The notes under the pieces: model-generated
Database searches by the model: none
Told to the model about the DNA's origin: nothing
Seen by the model: only the letters and a program-made list of their open reading frames with translations
Shown here: piece after piece, positions 39,397 through 48,579 of the stretch
Layout of the letters: each line of letters starts with the position of its first letter
Numbering within the stretch: position 1 is the first letter of the stretch
Program-made: the position numbers and the translations under genes
Assembly: GCF_018070045.1 (NCBI RefSeq)
Contig: NZ_JAGPYK010000005.1
Span: forward strand, 186,001 to 250,000
Reading direction: 5' to 3'
DNA length: 64,000 nucleotides
Origin: Micromonospora sp. U21
GTDB taxonomy: Bacteria > Actinomycetota > Actinomycetes > Mycobacteriales > Micromonosporaceae

Positions 39397-39462
39397 GCCC
39401 GCATGCCAGCCCCGGCCCTGGATGGGCCATCACGATCGACGCGGCGGGGGCCACCGTCGGGG

Positions 39463-40017
39463 TCAGTCGCGCGTGAGCCCTGGCGGGAGGGCGTCGTCGT
39501 CGGGTCCGACGGGGCGGGCGTTCACCAGCGGGTTGCGGTGCAGCGCGGTGACCAGGGCCGCATCGCCGCCGATGTCGGTCCAGGTGTCGTCCCAGAGGGC
39601 GGAGACGAGCCAGGAGTGATCCGCGGGAAAGAACAGGTCGGGCAGCGATCCTTCGCCGCGCATGTGGCCGGTCCGCCAGGTCAGGGCCTGTCGGGGGCCG
39701 GCCTCGACCAGCAGATAGCGCCAGTCCCAGTAGAGGGAAACCGTCGGAGCGAACGGGAAGACGATGTCGTGTGCGCCGGTGTCGAGATAGCCCAGCCACC
39801 AGGGCTGGTCGGGGGTCTGCTCGGCGAGTTCGTCGACCACCGCGCGTTCGTGGGCTTCGAGCGTGACGCCATCGGGCGGATGGAAGGTGGCGTAGGCGTC
39901 GAAGACCGGCGGGATCGCCGTGGTGATCGAGACGCCGTGCGTGGTTCGACCAGCGAGCCAGGCGACGTCGCTGGCCGTACCGATCCGCCAGCGTCGCCCG
40001 TCCCTGGTGACGTCCAT
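39463..40017 (-). CDS. Hypothetical protein
   Basis: A 184-residue acidic, Trp-rich soluble protein (PWWLGYLDTG, LYWDWRYLLVEAGP, WLVSALWDDTW) without signal peptide or membrane helix. I do not recognise the family; the third-position GC bias and the layout are those of a real gene. ATG 40017 is taken; the open frame also contains a TTG four codons earlier. It lies 46 bp downstream of the small monooxygenase gene on the same strand. Confidence 0.6.
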   Translation of the reverse strand: MDVTRDGRRWRIGTASDVAWLAGRTTHGVSITTAIPPVFDAYATFHPPDGVTLEAHERAVVDELAEQTPDQPWWLGYLDTGAHDIVFPFAPTVSLYWDWRYLLVEAGPRQALTWRTGHMRGEGSLPDLFFPADHSWLVSALWDDTWTDIGGDAALVTALHRNPLVNARPVGPDDDALPPGLTRD

Positions 40018-40063
40018 CAGCCCATCCAAGCCGATGCGTCAGTCGAGCAGGCCCCGGCGGTGA

Positions 40064-40396
40064 TCAGCGCCCCTCGGGGACGGCCATCTCGCCGAGCAGC
40101 GACCAGTCCTGCTGCGGCACGGTGGTGTTCACGATGCGCGGCGTCTCGGCGAGATGGGCCGGCAGATCCTCCTGCGCCTTGCGGAAGTGGGCGGACTGCA
40201 CGTGCGCCGCGCCGGCCTCGTCGTCGCGGAACGCCTCGACCAGCACGTACTCGGTCGGGTCGTCGAGGCTGCGGGACCAGTCGAACCACAGGCAACCCGG
40301 CTCGGCCCGGGTCGCCTCGGTGAACCCGGCGGCGATCTGCGGCCACCGGTCGGCGTGCTCGGGCAGGACGCGGAACTTGGCGGTAATGAAGATCAT
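40064..40396 (-). CDS. Antibiotic biosynthesis monooxygenase (ABM/YgiN-like) domain protein
   Basis: A 110-residue single ABM domain with a ferredoxin-like dimeric alpha+beta-barrel fold. The family pattern is clear: an opening beta strand (IFITAKFRVLPEH), an EPGCLWFDWSRSLDDP block, FVLVEAF-like strand (EYVLVEAFRDDEA) and HVQSAHFRK. YgiN-type members oxidise quinols; others serve in polyketide pathways or have no proven activity. It stands apart from any biosynthetic genes. The length matches the family. Confidence 0.85.
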   Translation of the reverse strand: MIFITAKFRVLPEHADRWPQIAAGFTEATRAEPGCLWFDWSRSLDDPTEYVLVEAFRDDEAGAAHVQSAHFRKAQEDLPAHLAETPRIVNTTVPQQDWSLLGEMAVPEGR

Positions 40397-40422
40397 GGCC
40401 TTAGGCTACCCAGGCGGGTTGA

Positions 40423-43400
40423 TCAGCCGTCGACGCCGCCCGGGCGGGCGCGGGCGACAACCTCCTCCGGGCTCAACGGTGCCTTCGGATGGTGCGTGAG
40501 GCACAGCGGGGTACGGACCTTGACGAACGAGAACCCCTCCCCGGCGGCGTAGAACTCACCGCTGTTCAGCAGGCCGATGTCCGGAAGCCGCCCGCCCTTG
40601 GCCTCGGCGAGCTGACGGGCCGCGTCGATCTGCGCGGGAGCGTTGAGCAGCCCGAAGAACTGCGTCGTCGCGTTGCCGGAGATCTGGTTGTGCAGGCTCT
40701 TGGGGGCCTGGGTGGCGAAGACCAGCCCGAGCCCGTACTTGCGGGCCTGCGAGGCGAGCGCGATCGAGCTTGCCGTGCAGGCCGTGGTACCGGTCGACGG
40801 CGCGAGCGTCTGCGCCTCGTCCATCACGAACAGCCCACCCAGCGGTCGGTCGCCGGCGGGGTGCCGCTTGATCCAGGCGAAGAGCGCCATCTGCAACTGG
40901 TTGACGAAGCTCTGCCGCTCCTGGTCCGACGTGAGACCGACGAAGCTGATCACCGACACCCGAGCCCGCCGTCCCGGCGAGGGCGTCAGCAGCAGGCCCG
41001 GGTCGGCCGGAGCACCGACCCCGCCGAAGAGCGGATCGGTGACCATCGCCGCCTTGAGCGCCTCGGCCAACTCCTCGGCGAGCTTGCCGGCGCGGGCCAG
41101 CCGACTGACTCCTTCGGGCAGGTCGGCGAGGAACTCGGTGAAGCCTGGCAGGCCCACCATCCCGCTTCGCGCGTACCCCTGGAGGGCCTCGGTGAGGACG
41201 GCCTTGCCCTGCTGGGCGAGCCTGCTCGACCGGTCGACGCCGGCCCGGGGCGCGAGCGCCTCCACGGCGGAGCGGACCGCCTGGTCGAACTCGTCGGGCC
41301 AGTCCCGCAGCGAGGTGAAGTCGGGCAGAGGTTGGAAGCTCAGCGGCCGGCCGGCGGTGACCCGGGGCGTCCACACCACCACCTCGGTGTGTGCGAGGTA
41401 GTCCGTGGCCCGCTCGGCGTCACCGGGACGCCAGCCACTCGGCGGCTCGGGCCACGCGTCACCGAGCCGGGCGAGGTCGTTGTTGGGGTCGAGCACGATG
41501 GCGGAGACACCCTCGCGGGCGCACTCCTCGACCAGCCGGCGGATGAGCACCGTCTTGCCCGAGCCGGACCCGGCGAACACGACGGCGTGCCGGCGCAGCG
41601 ACTCCAGGGCGACCGTGAACGGGTGACCGTCGTCGACGGTCCGCCCCAGCCCGACGGCCCGACCGTCGGGGCGGACGGCGCCGTCCGGGGTGACGGGCAC
41701 GGCGGCCGGACCGGTCGACGATCCACCGGTCACGTCGGCGGTCGGCGCGTTCGTCGGGCCGGGACCGGCTCCGCCCGGCACCGGGCCGGTGCCTTCGGGT
41801 GCTGCGCCGGGGCCGGCGCTCTCGGGTGCTGCTGGTGGGCTGCCGTCGCGCGTTCGGTCGAGCCCGGGCAGGACGGCCCGGAGAAGGTCGGTGCCGCTAG
41901 CCGGACGACGGGCCACCAGCCACTCCTGCAAGGCCGTGGACGGCTCGGTCGCCATCACGCGCAGCGCCGCGAAGACCCGTAGGTCCGCCTCCGAGACTTC
42001 ACGGCGGAGGCCGCCGGCCGCGTCGAAGCCGGTCAACACCTCGGTCGTACGCTTCCCGGTCGGCCACGGACCGTTGCGCAGCAGGACCAGGCGCCGTTGC
42101 GGCAGGTCCCGGTCCAAACCGGACAGTGTGCACGCGGACTTGACCCGGGCGGTGACGGCGACGGCGTTCGGGTGCGCGATGGCCCGGAAGCACCAGTGCG
42201 CCTCGTTCTCGGTGGCCTCGTCGAGAACCTCGATCAGCCGCCCGTGCAGCGCGGGTTTGCGCCCGGGCGGCGGATCGTACTTGTAGGTGACGCCGGTCGG
42301 CGCCTGTTCGGCGATCCAGGCGGCCAGGCCGGCGGCGAGCAGCGGCGGCATGTGCTCGTCCTCGCCCGCCGGGGCGACGGCGGCCGACACGTCCGCGGCC
42401 GCTACCAGCTCGGCGAACCGTGCGTCCAGTTCGCGCAGGCGGCTCTCGTCGGTCGTCGGGTCGCCGGACACACCGCGGACGGAGACGGCCATCGGCGTCG
42501 AGTCGACGCCGTCGATGAGCCGGTCGAGCTCGACCACCTCGTCGCGGTCGCGGCACCAGGCGACATGGCGGTCCACCCGCCGCAGCAGGGCGCGCGGCGT
42601 CAGGGTGGACGCGTCGGCGAAGGCAACAGGGGCGATCGGCCAGGTGGGGTGGGGTGGCACGAAGTGCGGACCCGCGAAAGCGGCGGAGAGGCGCTTCGCG
42701 ACGATCGACTGCCCGATCTCCGGGGTGGGGATGCGGTCCGGGAGGGTCGCCTCACGGAAGCGGTCGCCGACCGGGGTGGGCACGGTCCGTGTCATCAAGA
42801 CCCAGGTGTCCGGCAGACACGAGACGACCACCAGCGTGCGGCGGGTGGCGTCGCGCAGCTTGAGCAGGCCGTCGGCGATCGGGCCGAGCACCTTGGCCTG
42901 ACCGTCCTCCAGCCCGTTGTGGTGGTTCAGCAGTGACGTGCTGGTCTGGGCGAAGAGCGTGTCGAGCTGGTCCACGGCGATGACCGTGGGGTCCAGGGTC
43001 AGGGCCATCAGCCGGGAGATGTCCTGCACGATCTGCTGCGGAGTCCGGATCGTGGCGCTCAACCCCCAGGCCGCCCGCGCGTCCGGGTCGCCCGGCTCGG
43101 AGATCAGGTGGGCGTAACCCACGTCCTGCGCCTCGAAGTCGATGGCGCCGTGCAGGACGAGCGCCCGAGCGGTGTCCTGGGCGTCCCGCCCGACCTCCCG
43201 ATCGCGGGCGCGCAGCGCCCGGATGAAGGCGTCGAGCTCCGCACGGGTCACGGGTCGGGCGCCCGCCACCGCGTCGCGGACCTCCACCGGCAGGCCGAGC
43301 TGGGGAGTGAGTCGACGAAGAAAGGTCTTCAGCTGCGTGCCCCAGCCGACGTGGGCGCGGCCCATGCCCTCCACGAGGGCCAGGGCGACGCTCTCCCAGA

Positions 43401-43698
43401 ACGTCTTTCCGCTGACCATGTCGACCAGGAAGAAGTAGCCGCCGTCGCGCTGGATCCGTTCGCGGACCGCCCCGAGCAGGTGCGTCTTACCGGCGCCCGC
43501 GCGGCCCTGCATGGCCACGCCGAGCGGCACGGTCGTGTCGTCGGTGCGGGCCCGCGCCACCCCGCGCAGGATCTCCGCGACCACCTTCTCGTGCAGCTCC
43601 GGCACGTTGTGCGGGCTGGGTCGCCAGACGTCGTCCGGAGTGACCGCCGGGTTGAGACTCACCGCTTCCAGCGCGGCCCGCTCGTCGTCGGAGATCAC
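40423..43698 (-). CDS. Double-ATPase protein: N-terminal AAA-like NTPase plus C-terminal HerA/DUF87-like motor
   Basis: A 1,091-residue cytoplasmic protein with two P-loop modules. The first has Walker A GRAGAGKT (Lys71) and Walker B VIAVDQLD (about 239-246). A middle region (about 430-610) is followed by a low-complexity Gly/Pro linker (about 620-670). The second module has Walker A GSGSGKT (710-716, Lys715) and Walker B FVMDEAQ (Asp960, Glu961), with QARKYGLGLVFATQAPKSL, a HerA/FtsK/VirB4-type block. HerA-like hexamers pump DNA, often with a partner nuclease. It overlaps the winged-helix gene by four bases and ends a three-gene operon that also encodes a predicted nuclease. Confidence 0.82.
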   Translation of the reverse strand: MISDDERAALEAVSLNPAVTPDDVWRPSPHNVPELHEKVVAEILRGVARARTDDTTVPLGVAMQGRAGAGKTHLLGAVRERIQRDGGYFFLVDMVSGKTFWESVALALVEGMGRAHVGWGTQLKTFLRRLTPQLGLPVEVRDAVAGARPVTRAELDAFIRALRARDREVGRDAQDTARALVLHGAIDFEAQDVGYAHLISEPGDPDARAAWGLSATIRTPQQIVQDISRLMALTLDPTVIAVDQLDTLFAQTSTSLLNHHNGLEDGQAKVLGPIADGLLKLRDATRRTLVVVSCLPDTWVLMTRTVPTPVGDRFREATLPDRIPTPEIGQSIVAKRLSAAFAGPHFVPPHPTWPIAPVAFADASTLTPRALLRRVDRHVAWCRDRDEVVELDRLIDGVDSTPMAVSVRGVSGDPTTDESRLRELDARFAELVAAADVSAAVAPAGEDEHMPPLLAAGLAAWIAEQAPTGVTYKYDPPPGRKPALHGRLIEVLDEATENEAHWCFRAIAHPNAVAVTARVKSACTLSGLDRDLPQRRLVLLRNGPWPTGKRTTEVLTGFDAAGGLRREVSEADLRVFAALRVMATEPSTALQEWLVARRPASGTDLLRAVLPGLDRTRDGSPPAAPESAGPGAAPEGTGPVPGGAGPGPTNAPTADVTGGSSTGPAAVPVTPDGAVRPDGRAVGLGRTVDDGHPFTVALESLRRHAVVFAGSGSGKTVLIRRLVEECAREGVSAIVLDPNNDLARLGDAWPEPPSGWRPGDAERATDYLAHTEVVVWTPRVTAGRPLSFQPLPDFTSLRDWPDEFDQAVRSAVEALAPRAGVDRSSRLAQQGKAVLTEALQGYARSGMVGLPGFTEFLADLPEGVSRLARAGKLAEELAEALKAAMVTDPLFGGVGAPADPGLLLTPSPGRRARVSVISFVGLTSDQERQSFVNQLQMALFAWIKRHPAGDRPLGGLFVMDEAQTLAPSTGTTACTASSIALASQARKYGLGLVFATQAPKSLHNQISGNATTQFFGLLNAPAQIDAARQLAEAKGGRLPDIGLLNSGEFYAAGEGFSFVKVRTPLCLTHHPKAPLSPEEVVARARPGGVDG

Positions 43699-44384
43699 GC
43701 CGGACCGATCGCCAGGGCGTGGTTGTCCTCGTTCCCGATCCGGACGGCCGCGGCGCGGTCCCGTGGGGTCAGCGACTTGGTGTTCGCCACCGGGATGATG
43801 CGGACGTCCTGGCGGCCGACCATGGCTCGCAACGCCGCGTCCAGAGCGGTCCGGTCGGTGTCGACGAGCCGGTCCCGGACGTCGGCGAGGCCGACCCAGG
43901 CGCCCGGCGCCCCGGCCAGGTCCCGGTACGCCGCCCGGACCAGCGCCTCCACGTCCCGCGCCGATGTGGGTGCGGGTGCCGGTGCGTCGTGCCGGGGTTC
44001 GCTGGCCGGAGGGGCCGATGCGTCGGTCTGCTTGAAGAAGTCGCCGTGGCTGAGCCGGAGCCGGTCCAGCGAACGGTGCAGGTTCGACAGGACGACGAAC
44101 AGGGACCGGGTCGCCGAGCCGCCCTGCTTCGGCGGCGCTGCGGTGTGCAGCTGACGCACCACACGCCAGCCCTCGTCGGTCAGCTCGTGGGAGAACGGCC
44201 GGTGGGTCCGATCGGTCTCGACCAGGCCAAGTTTGACGAGCTTCTCATTGTCTTTGCCGGTCAGCGCGAAACCGGCCAGGTCGCGTAGTTCGACATTGGT
44301 GAGTCGACGTGCCTCGACCATCAGCACCACGAGGGCGTTGATCTGGTTCGGCGTCAGGTGCGGGACGTCCGCCGGGCTCGTCAT
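43695..44384 (-). CDS. Winged-helix domain protein of the HerA/nuclease cassette
   Basis: A 229-residue protein. Residues 8-80 form a MarR-like winged-helix region (LTPNQINALVVLMVEARRLT, then ELRDLAGFALTGKDNEKLVKLGLVE and a HELTDEGWRVV wing). A Pro/Ala-rich linker (about 125-145) leads to a second small helical domain (ARDVEALVRAAYRDLAG, DVRDRLVDTDRTALDAALRAM) that may also be winged-helix. I cannot assign a family. The gene overlaps its neighbours by four bases on both sides, so it is surely co-translated with the nuclease and the ATPase and may be their DNA-binding adaptor or regulator. Confidence 0.7.
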   Translation of the reverse strand: MTSPADVPHLTPNQINALVVLMVEARRLTNVELRDLAGFALTGKDNEKLVKLGLVETDRTHRPFSHELTDEGWRVVRQLHTAAPPKQGGSATRSLFVVLSNLHRSLDRLRLSHGDFFKQTDASAPPASEPRHDAPAPAPTSARDVEALVRAAYRDLAGAPGAWVGLADVRDRLVDTDRTALDAALRAMVGRQDVRIIPVANTKSLTPRDRAAAVRIGNEDNHALAIGPA

Positions 44385-45505
44385 GATGTCTCATCTCCGT
44401 GGGAGTGCGTGCCGTCCGCGCGTCGCCGGGCCAGCAGCCGACAGATCCCGTCGACCACCGCCAGCACGTCGGAGAGCACCTGCTCATTGGTGAAGCGGAG
44501 CACGTCCAGCCCGAGTAGTTGCAGCTGCACGTCCCTCCGCCGATCGTTGGCGAAAGCGATTCGCCCACGATGCTCCGGGCCGTCCACCTCGACCGCAAGA
44601 CCCTCCACGGGCCAAAAAAGATCCAGTCGGTACGCCACACCCAGCACGTGCCACTCGTACGTCTGGTTCCACCGCCGGCCCCGCGCCCAGTCGTGTGGTG
44701 CGAGGGCGCGTTCCAACGCCTGCTCGGCCGCGCTGTCGCCACGTGGCACGCCCGCGATCGGCGTCCAGGCCAACACCGTCGGCTCCCGCTCGGCGGCCGT
44801 GTCAGGATTCCGATCGGCCGTGCTGGCCAGCTCCGCGAACCGCGCCGGCAGCATCATCGACACCGGCCGGATCCGCTCGGCGTGGCGCAGGGGCCCACCG
44901 GCCAACCACACCGTGAAGCCGCCGTGCCGCACGAGCCACTCGGCTGCGGCCACAAGCGTCCGCTCGGCGCCCGGGCCCAGGTCGGGCAGGGCGATGAGGA
45001 GTACGCAGTCCTCCCGGTCGTACGCCTCGGCGAGCACGCGGGCGAGCCCGGCGGCGCGTACCTCCGCCGCGAAGCGGGACCGGCCGGCGGGCCGGTGCGG
45101 TCCGCGCAGGCCACGCTCGGCGAGGTCCGCGAGGAAGGGGCCGAAGTGCCGGGAGCGGGCAGCGGTGCGGGCCGCCAGGGCGCGCACCGCCGCCACCCCG
45201 AGTGTGCCCTCGCGCTCGAAGCGGTCGGCGCCCGCCAGCCAGCTCGGGAACATCGCGAGCGCAGCGCTGTCCAACTGGTCGAGGAGGGTGTCCACGAGGT
45301 CACCGATCGGACCCACGACCGTGGGCCGGTAATGCACGACCGCGGGCGCCGCTGGCGGCAACGGGTCGAGCGCCACCCGCAGCAGCTCCGGGTCGACGTC
45401 CGGCAGGTGACTGACGCGTCGCGTCGGCGGGGCGGCCCACCAGGGCGCCGTCATTCGATGGACGCCTCCGTCGGCCTCGCCATCGGCTCGGACGGGGTGG
45501 GCCAT
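44381..45505 (-). CDS. Predicted DUF559/Vsr-like PD-(D/E)XK endonuclease
   Basis: A 374-residue protein. The C-terminal ~100 residues resemble DUF559/very-short-patch-repair-type nucleases: YRLDLFWPVEGLAVEVDGPEH, with Asp295, Glu306 and Asp308 as candidate metal ligands, then FANDRRRDVQLQLLGLDVLRF. The first ~260 residues are unassigned and contain an alpha/beta stretch (CVLLIALPDLGPGAERTL). ATG 45505 is used; ATG 45454, with GGAGG ten bases upstream, is an alternative. It is first in a three-gene overlapping operon with a winged-helix protein and a HerA-like motor, which suggests a DNA-cutting machine. Confidence 0.72.
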   Translation of the reverse strand: MAHPVRADGEADGGVHRMTAPWWAAPPTRRVSHLPDVDPELLRVALDPLPPAAPAVVHYRPTVVGPIGDLVDTLLDQLDSAALAMFPSWLAGADRFEREGTLGVAAVRALAARTAARSRHFGPFLADLAERGLRGPHRPAGRSRFAAEVRAAGLARVLAEAYDREDCVLLIALPDLGPGAERTLVAAAEWLVRHGGFTVWLAGGPLRHAERIRPVSMMLPARFAELASTADRNPDTAAEREPTVLAWTPIAGVPRGDSAAEQALERALAPHDWARGRRWNQTYEWHVLGVAYRLDLFWPVEGLAVEVDGPEHRGRIAFANDRRRDVQLQLLGLDVLRFTNEQVLSDVLAVVDGICRLLARRRADGTHSHGDETS

Positions 45506-45650
45506 GCCGGCACCCTACGACACCTCCGCCCGGGGCGACCGGGGCGGGATCCCCGTAATAGTAAAGAAGGTGAACAGAAGATGGTACAGTCACTCCTGTC
45601 GATATCTGGCCGAGCCTCCGGCCAGGAAGATCCCAGGAAGGAGTGATCAC

Positions 45651-46727
45651 ATGACGAGACTGCGCACGCTGATCGCGCTTGCGGCACTGACCCTCGCCAG
45701 CGGTCTGGTTGCGGTCATCCCGTCAACCGCCGCGTCGGCGGCCGCCTGTTCGGCATCGTGGCAGGCGTCGGCCGTCTACACGGGAGGCGCCCAGGTCTCC
45801 CACAACGGCCGCAACTACCAGGCGAAATGGTGGACCCAGAACGAGGCGCCGCCGGGCACCACCGGCGTCTGGCAGGACCTCGGCGCCTGCGGAGGCGGCA
45901 CCACGCCGCCGCCCACGGGCAGCTGCAACCACCCGAACTGGGTCGCCGGCACCTGGTACGCCACCGGCAGCATCGTGCGGTACACCAACGGCCTCTACTA
46001 CGTCGCCGAGCACGACAACCCCGGCTACGACCCCGTCATCAGCACCTGGTACTGGGAGCCCTACACCTGCGGCGGCACACCGCCCACCAACCCTCCCACC
46101 AACCCGGGAAGCTTCGTGGTCAGCGAGGCCCAGTTCAACCAGATGTTCCCAAGCCGCAACTCCTTCTACACGTACTCCGGGCTCGTCGCCGCACTCAACG
46201 CCTACTCGGCGTTCACCAGGACGGGCAGCGCGACGGTCCAGCGCCAGGAGGCCGCGGCCTTCCTGGCGAACGTGCACCACGAGACCGGCGGACTCGTTCA
46301 CATCGTGGAGCAGAACACCGCGAACTACCCGCACTACTGCGACCCCGGCCAGCCGTACGGATGCCCGGCGGGGCAGGCCGCCTACTACGGTCGCGGGCCG
46401 ATCCAGCTGAGCTGGAACTTCAACTACAACGCCGCCGGGAACGCCCTCGGGCTGCCCCTGCTGACCAACCCGTGGCTGGTGCAGACCGATGCCGCGGTGG
46501 CCTGGAAGACCGCCATCTGGTACTGGATGACCCAGAACGGGCCGGGCACCATGACCGCCCACAACGCGATGGTCAACGGCGCCGGGTTCGGCGAGACCAT
46601 CCGCAGCATCAACGGCTCGATCGAGTGCAACGGCGGGAATCCCGGCCAGGTGCAGAGCCGCGTCACCAGGTACCAGCAGTTCGTTGGCATCCTGGGCGTG
46701 CCGGCCGGAGCCAACCTGTACTGCTGA
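45651..46727 (+). CDS. Secreted GH19 chitinase with two CBM5/12 domains
   Basis: A 358-residue secreted chitinase. Order: signal peptide (to about residue 31), two CBM5/12 chitin-binding domains (about 33-80 and 92-140, each with aromatic YxxGxxV...YxAxWW-type cores and flanking cysteines), short Pro/Thr linkers, and a GH19 catalytic domain (about 155-358). Catalytic residues fit Glu211 (HHETGG) as acid and Glu220 as base, nine residues apart as in Streptomyces ChiG. ATG 45651 has AGGAAGGAG upstream. The upstream 100 bp, shared with the divergent nuclease operon, include an AT-rich patch. It is followed by a clear terminator. Confidence 0.92.
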   Translation: MTRLRTLIALAALTLASGLVAVIPSTAASAAACSASWQASAVYTGGAQVSHNGRNYQAKWWTQNEAPPGTTGVWQDLGACGGGTTPPPTGSCNHPNWVAGTWYATGSIVRYTNGLYYVAEHDNPGYDPVISTWYWEPYTCGGTPPTNPPTNPGSFVVSEAQFNQMFPSRNSFYTYSGLVAALNAYSAFTRTGSATVQRQEAAAFLANVHHETGGLVHIVEQNTANYPHYCDPGQPYGCPAGQAAYYGRGPIQLSWNFNYNAAGNALGLPLLTNPWLVQTDAAVAWKTAIWYWMTQNGPGTMTAHNAMVNGAGFGETIRSINGSIECNGGNPGQVQSRVTRYQQFVGILGVPAGANLYC

Positions 46728-46738
46728 CCCGTGGCCGG

Positions 46739-46766
46739 GCCTCGTCGCTGTGCGGCGACGAGGCCT
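46739..46766 (+). terminator. Intrinsic terminator of the chitinase gene
   Basis: GGCCTCGTCGC (46739-46749) pairs perfectly with GCGACGAGGCC (46756-46766) around a six-base loop, 11 bases after the stop codon. Confidence 0.8.
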
Positions 46767-46846
46767 GGTGAGCGGCCAGCCTTAGCTGATCGTTAAGTAA
46801 CGGGCCAGTGGTTACACCCGCCGGCAACACTGGGCAGACTGGGCCA

Positions 46847-48514
46847 ATGCCCGCCGCCGATCCGCCCCCTGCCTCCGCTCACCGCCGCCGTGCCCGGGCG
46901 GTCGTCGCCGTGGTCGCCGCGTTCGTCATGGTGGTCGCGGTCGGCGCCTGGTCGCTGTGGGACCGGGTCGAGGGCGACGGCGGCGCACCGCTGCCGGGCG
47001 GTGCGGCGGCCCTGAGCACGGCGCCCGATGCCGGCCCGGCGGGCGGCACCTCCACCTGCGCCGGCCAACCGGCCCGGGCGACCCGCGAGCTGCGTGGCAT
47101 GTGGATCACCACCGTGAACAACATCGACTGGCCGAGCCGTCGCGGACTGCCGGCCGAGACGGTGCGGGCCGAGTTCCGGGGTTGGCTGGACCTTGCCGTA
47201 CGGCGTAACCACAACGCGGTATTCGTGCACGTGCGGCCGAGCGGGGACGCGCTCTGGCCGTCCAGCTACGCGCCGTGGTCGGAGTGGCTGACCGGACGCC
47301 GCGACGGCCGCGACCCGGGCTGGGACCCGATGGAGTTCATGGTCGCCGAGGCGCACGCCCGCAACCTCGAGTTCCACGCCTGGTTCAACCCGTACCGTGG
47401 CGGACAGCCGGCCACTGTCGGCGGGCCGGGGCCCAGGCTGGACCAGCTCGCGCCGACACACCCGCTGCGGCGGCACCGCGACTGGGTGGTGACCTACCCC
47501 AGCGCCGACCGGCCCGGCAGCCGCCTCTACTTCAACCCGGGAATTCCTGAGGCGCGCGCCTTCGTCGAGGATTCGATGTTGGAGGCGGTCCAGCGGTACG
47601 ACGTCGACGGGGTGCACTTCGACGACTTCTTCTACCCGTATCCCGAGGCCGGACAGGACTTCCCGGACGGCGCGGCGTTCGCCCGGTACGGCAGGGGGTT
47701 CGCCAACAAGGACGCCTGGCGCCGCGACAACGTGAACACGCTGGTCCGGGAGATGAGCGAGCGGATCAAGGCCATCAAGCCGTGGGTGAGGTTCGGCATC
47801 AGCCCGTTCGGCATCTGGCGCAACAAGCGCACCGACCCGGCCGGCTCCGCGACAGCCGGCCTGCAGAGCTACGACGACATCTACGCCGACACCCGACTCT
47901 GGGTGCGGAAGCAGTGGCTGGACTACGTCGTGCCGCAGCTCTACTGGCACATCGGGTTCGACAAGGCCGACTACGCCAAGCTCCTGCCGTGGTGGGCGGC
48001 CACGGTGAAGGGCACCCGGGTGCAGCTCTACATCGGGCAGGCCGACTACCGGGTGGGCGAGCGCGGCGCCTGGCGCGACCCGGGCGAGCTGGACCGCCAG
48101 CTCGCCCTCAACCGCCGGCACGGGGTGAGCGGAAGCGTGCACTTCAGCGCCAGGCAGGTGCGTGCGGACAAGCTCGGGGCGGTCGGCCGGTACAGCGCGG
48201 CGCACTACGCCGGCCCGGCGCTGGTGCCCACGATGGCGCAGCTGCCGGCGGCGCCACCGGCCGCGCCCGAGGTCACCGGCGTGCGGCGTGCGGACACCGG
48301 CGGGGTGGCGTTGACCTGGCGCGGGGAGGACGCCGCGAGCTTCGCCGTCTACCGGGTCGATGGCGACGGGGCCCGGCTCGTCGGCACCGTCCGCGGTACG
48401 GGGTGGGTCGACCGCACCGCCCCGGCCGACCGTCCGCTCACCTACTGCGTGTCCGCGCTGGATCGCAGCGGAAACGAGGGCCCACTCAGCGCGGCGGCGC
48501 CGGTATCGCCGTAG
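46847..48514 (+). CDS. Secreted/membrane-anchored GH10-like (DUF187/YngK type) glycosyl hydrolase
   Basis: A 555-residue exported protein. An N-terminal hydrophobic helix (about residues 14-36, VVAVVAAFVMVVAVGAW) acts as a signal or anchor. The main domain (about 80-450) is the GHL10/DUF187 barrel: RELRGMWITTVNNIDWP at the start, VFVHVRPSGDALWPS, DGVHFDDFFYPYP, and QLYWHIGF. A fibronectin III-like domain (about 470-555) follows. Related proteins act on peptidoglycan or other amino-sugar polymers after stem-peptide removal, which would fit the nearby amidase. ATG 46847 is preferred over GTG 46808, which lies 13 codons upstream of the signal. Confidence 0.82.
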   Translation: MPAADPPPASAHRRRARAVVAVVAAFVMVVAVGAWSLWDRVEGDGGAPLPGGAAALSTAPDAGPAGGTSTCAGQPARATRELRGMWITTVNNIDWPSRRGLPAETVRAEFRGWLDLAVRRNHNAVFVHVRPSGDALWPSSYAPWSEWLTGRRDGRDPGWDPMEFMVAEAHARNLEFHAWFNPYRGGQPATVGGPGPRLDQLAPTHPLRRHRDWVVTYPSADRPGSRLYFNPGIPEARAFVEDSMLEAVQRYDVDGVHFDDFFYPYPEAGQDFPDGAAFARYGRGFANKDAWRRDNVNTLVREMSERIKAIKPWVRFGISPFGIWRNKRTDPAGSATAGLQSYDDIYADTRLWVRKQWLDYVVPQLYWHIGFDKADYAKLLPWWAATVKGTRVQLYIGQADYRVGERGAWRDPGELDRQLALNRRHGVSGSVHFSARQVRADKLGAVGRYSAAHYAGPALVPTMAQLPAAPPAAPEVTGVRRADTGGVALTWRGEDAASFAVYRVDGDGARLVGTVRGTGWVDRTAPADRPLTYCVSALDRSGNEGPLSAAAPVSP

Positions 48515-48579
48515 ACGGCCTCCGTCACCGTGGCCGGCTCGGCACCGTCCGGGCCGGGAGGCAGGTGCGATACGGCCGT

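Noticed and set aside
39355..45650. Horizontal-transfer boundaries (tRNA, integrase, direct repeats) around the nuclease/HerA cassette
   Set aside because: None were found by eye; the cassette has the same GC-rich codon use as its neighbours, so transfer cannot be claimed from this sequence.
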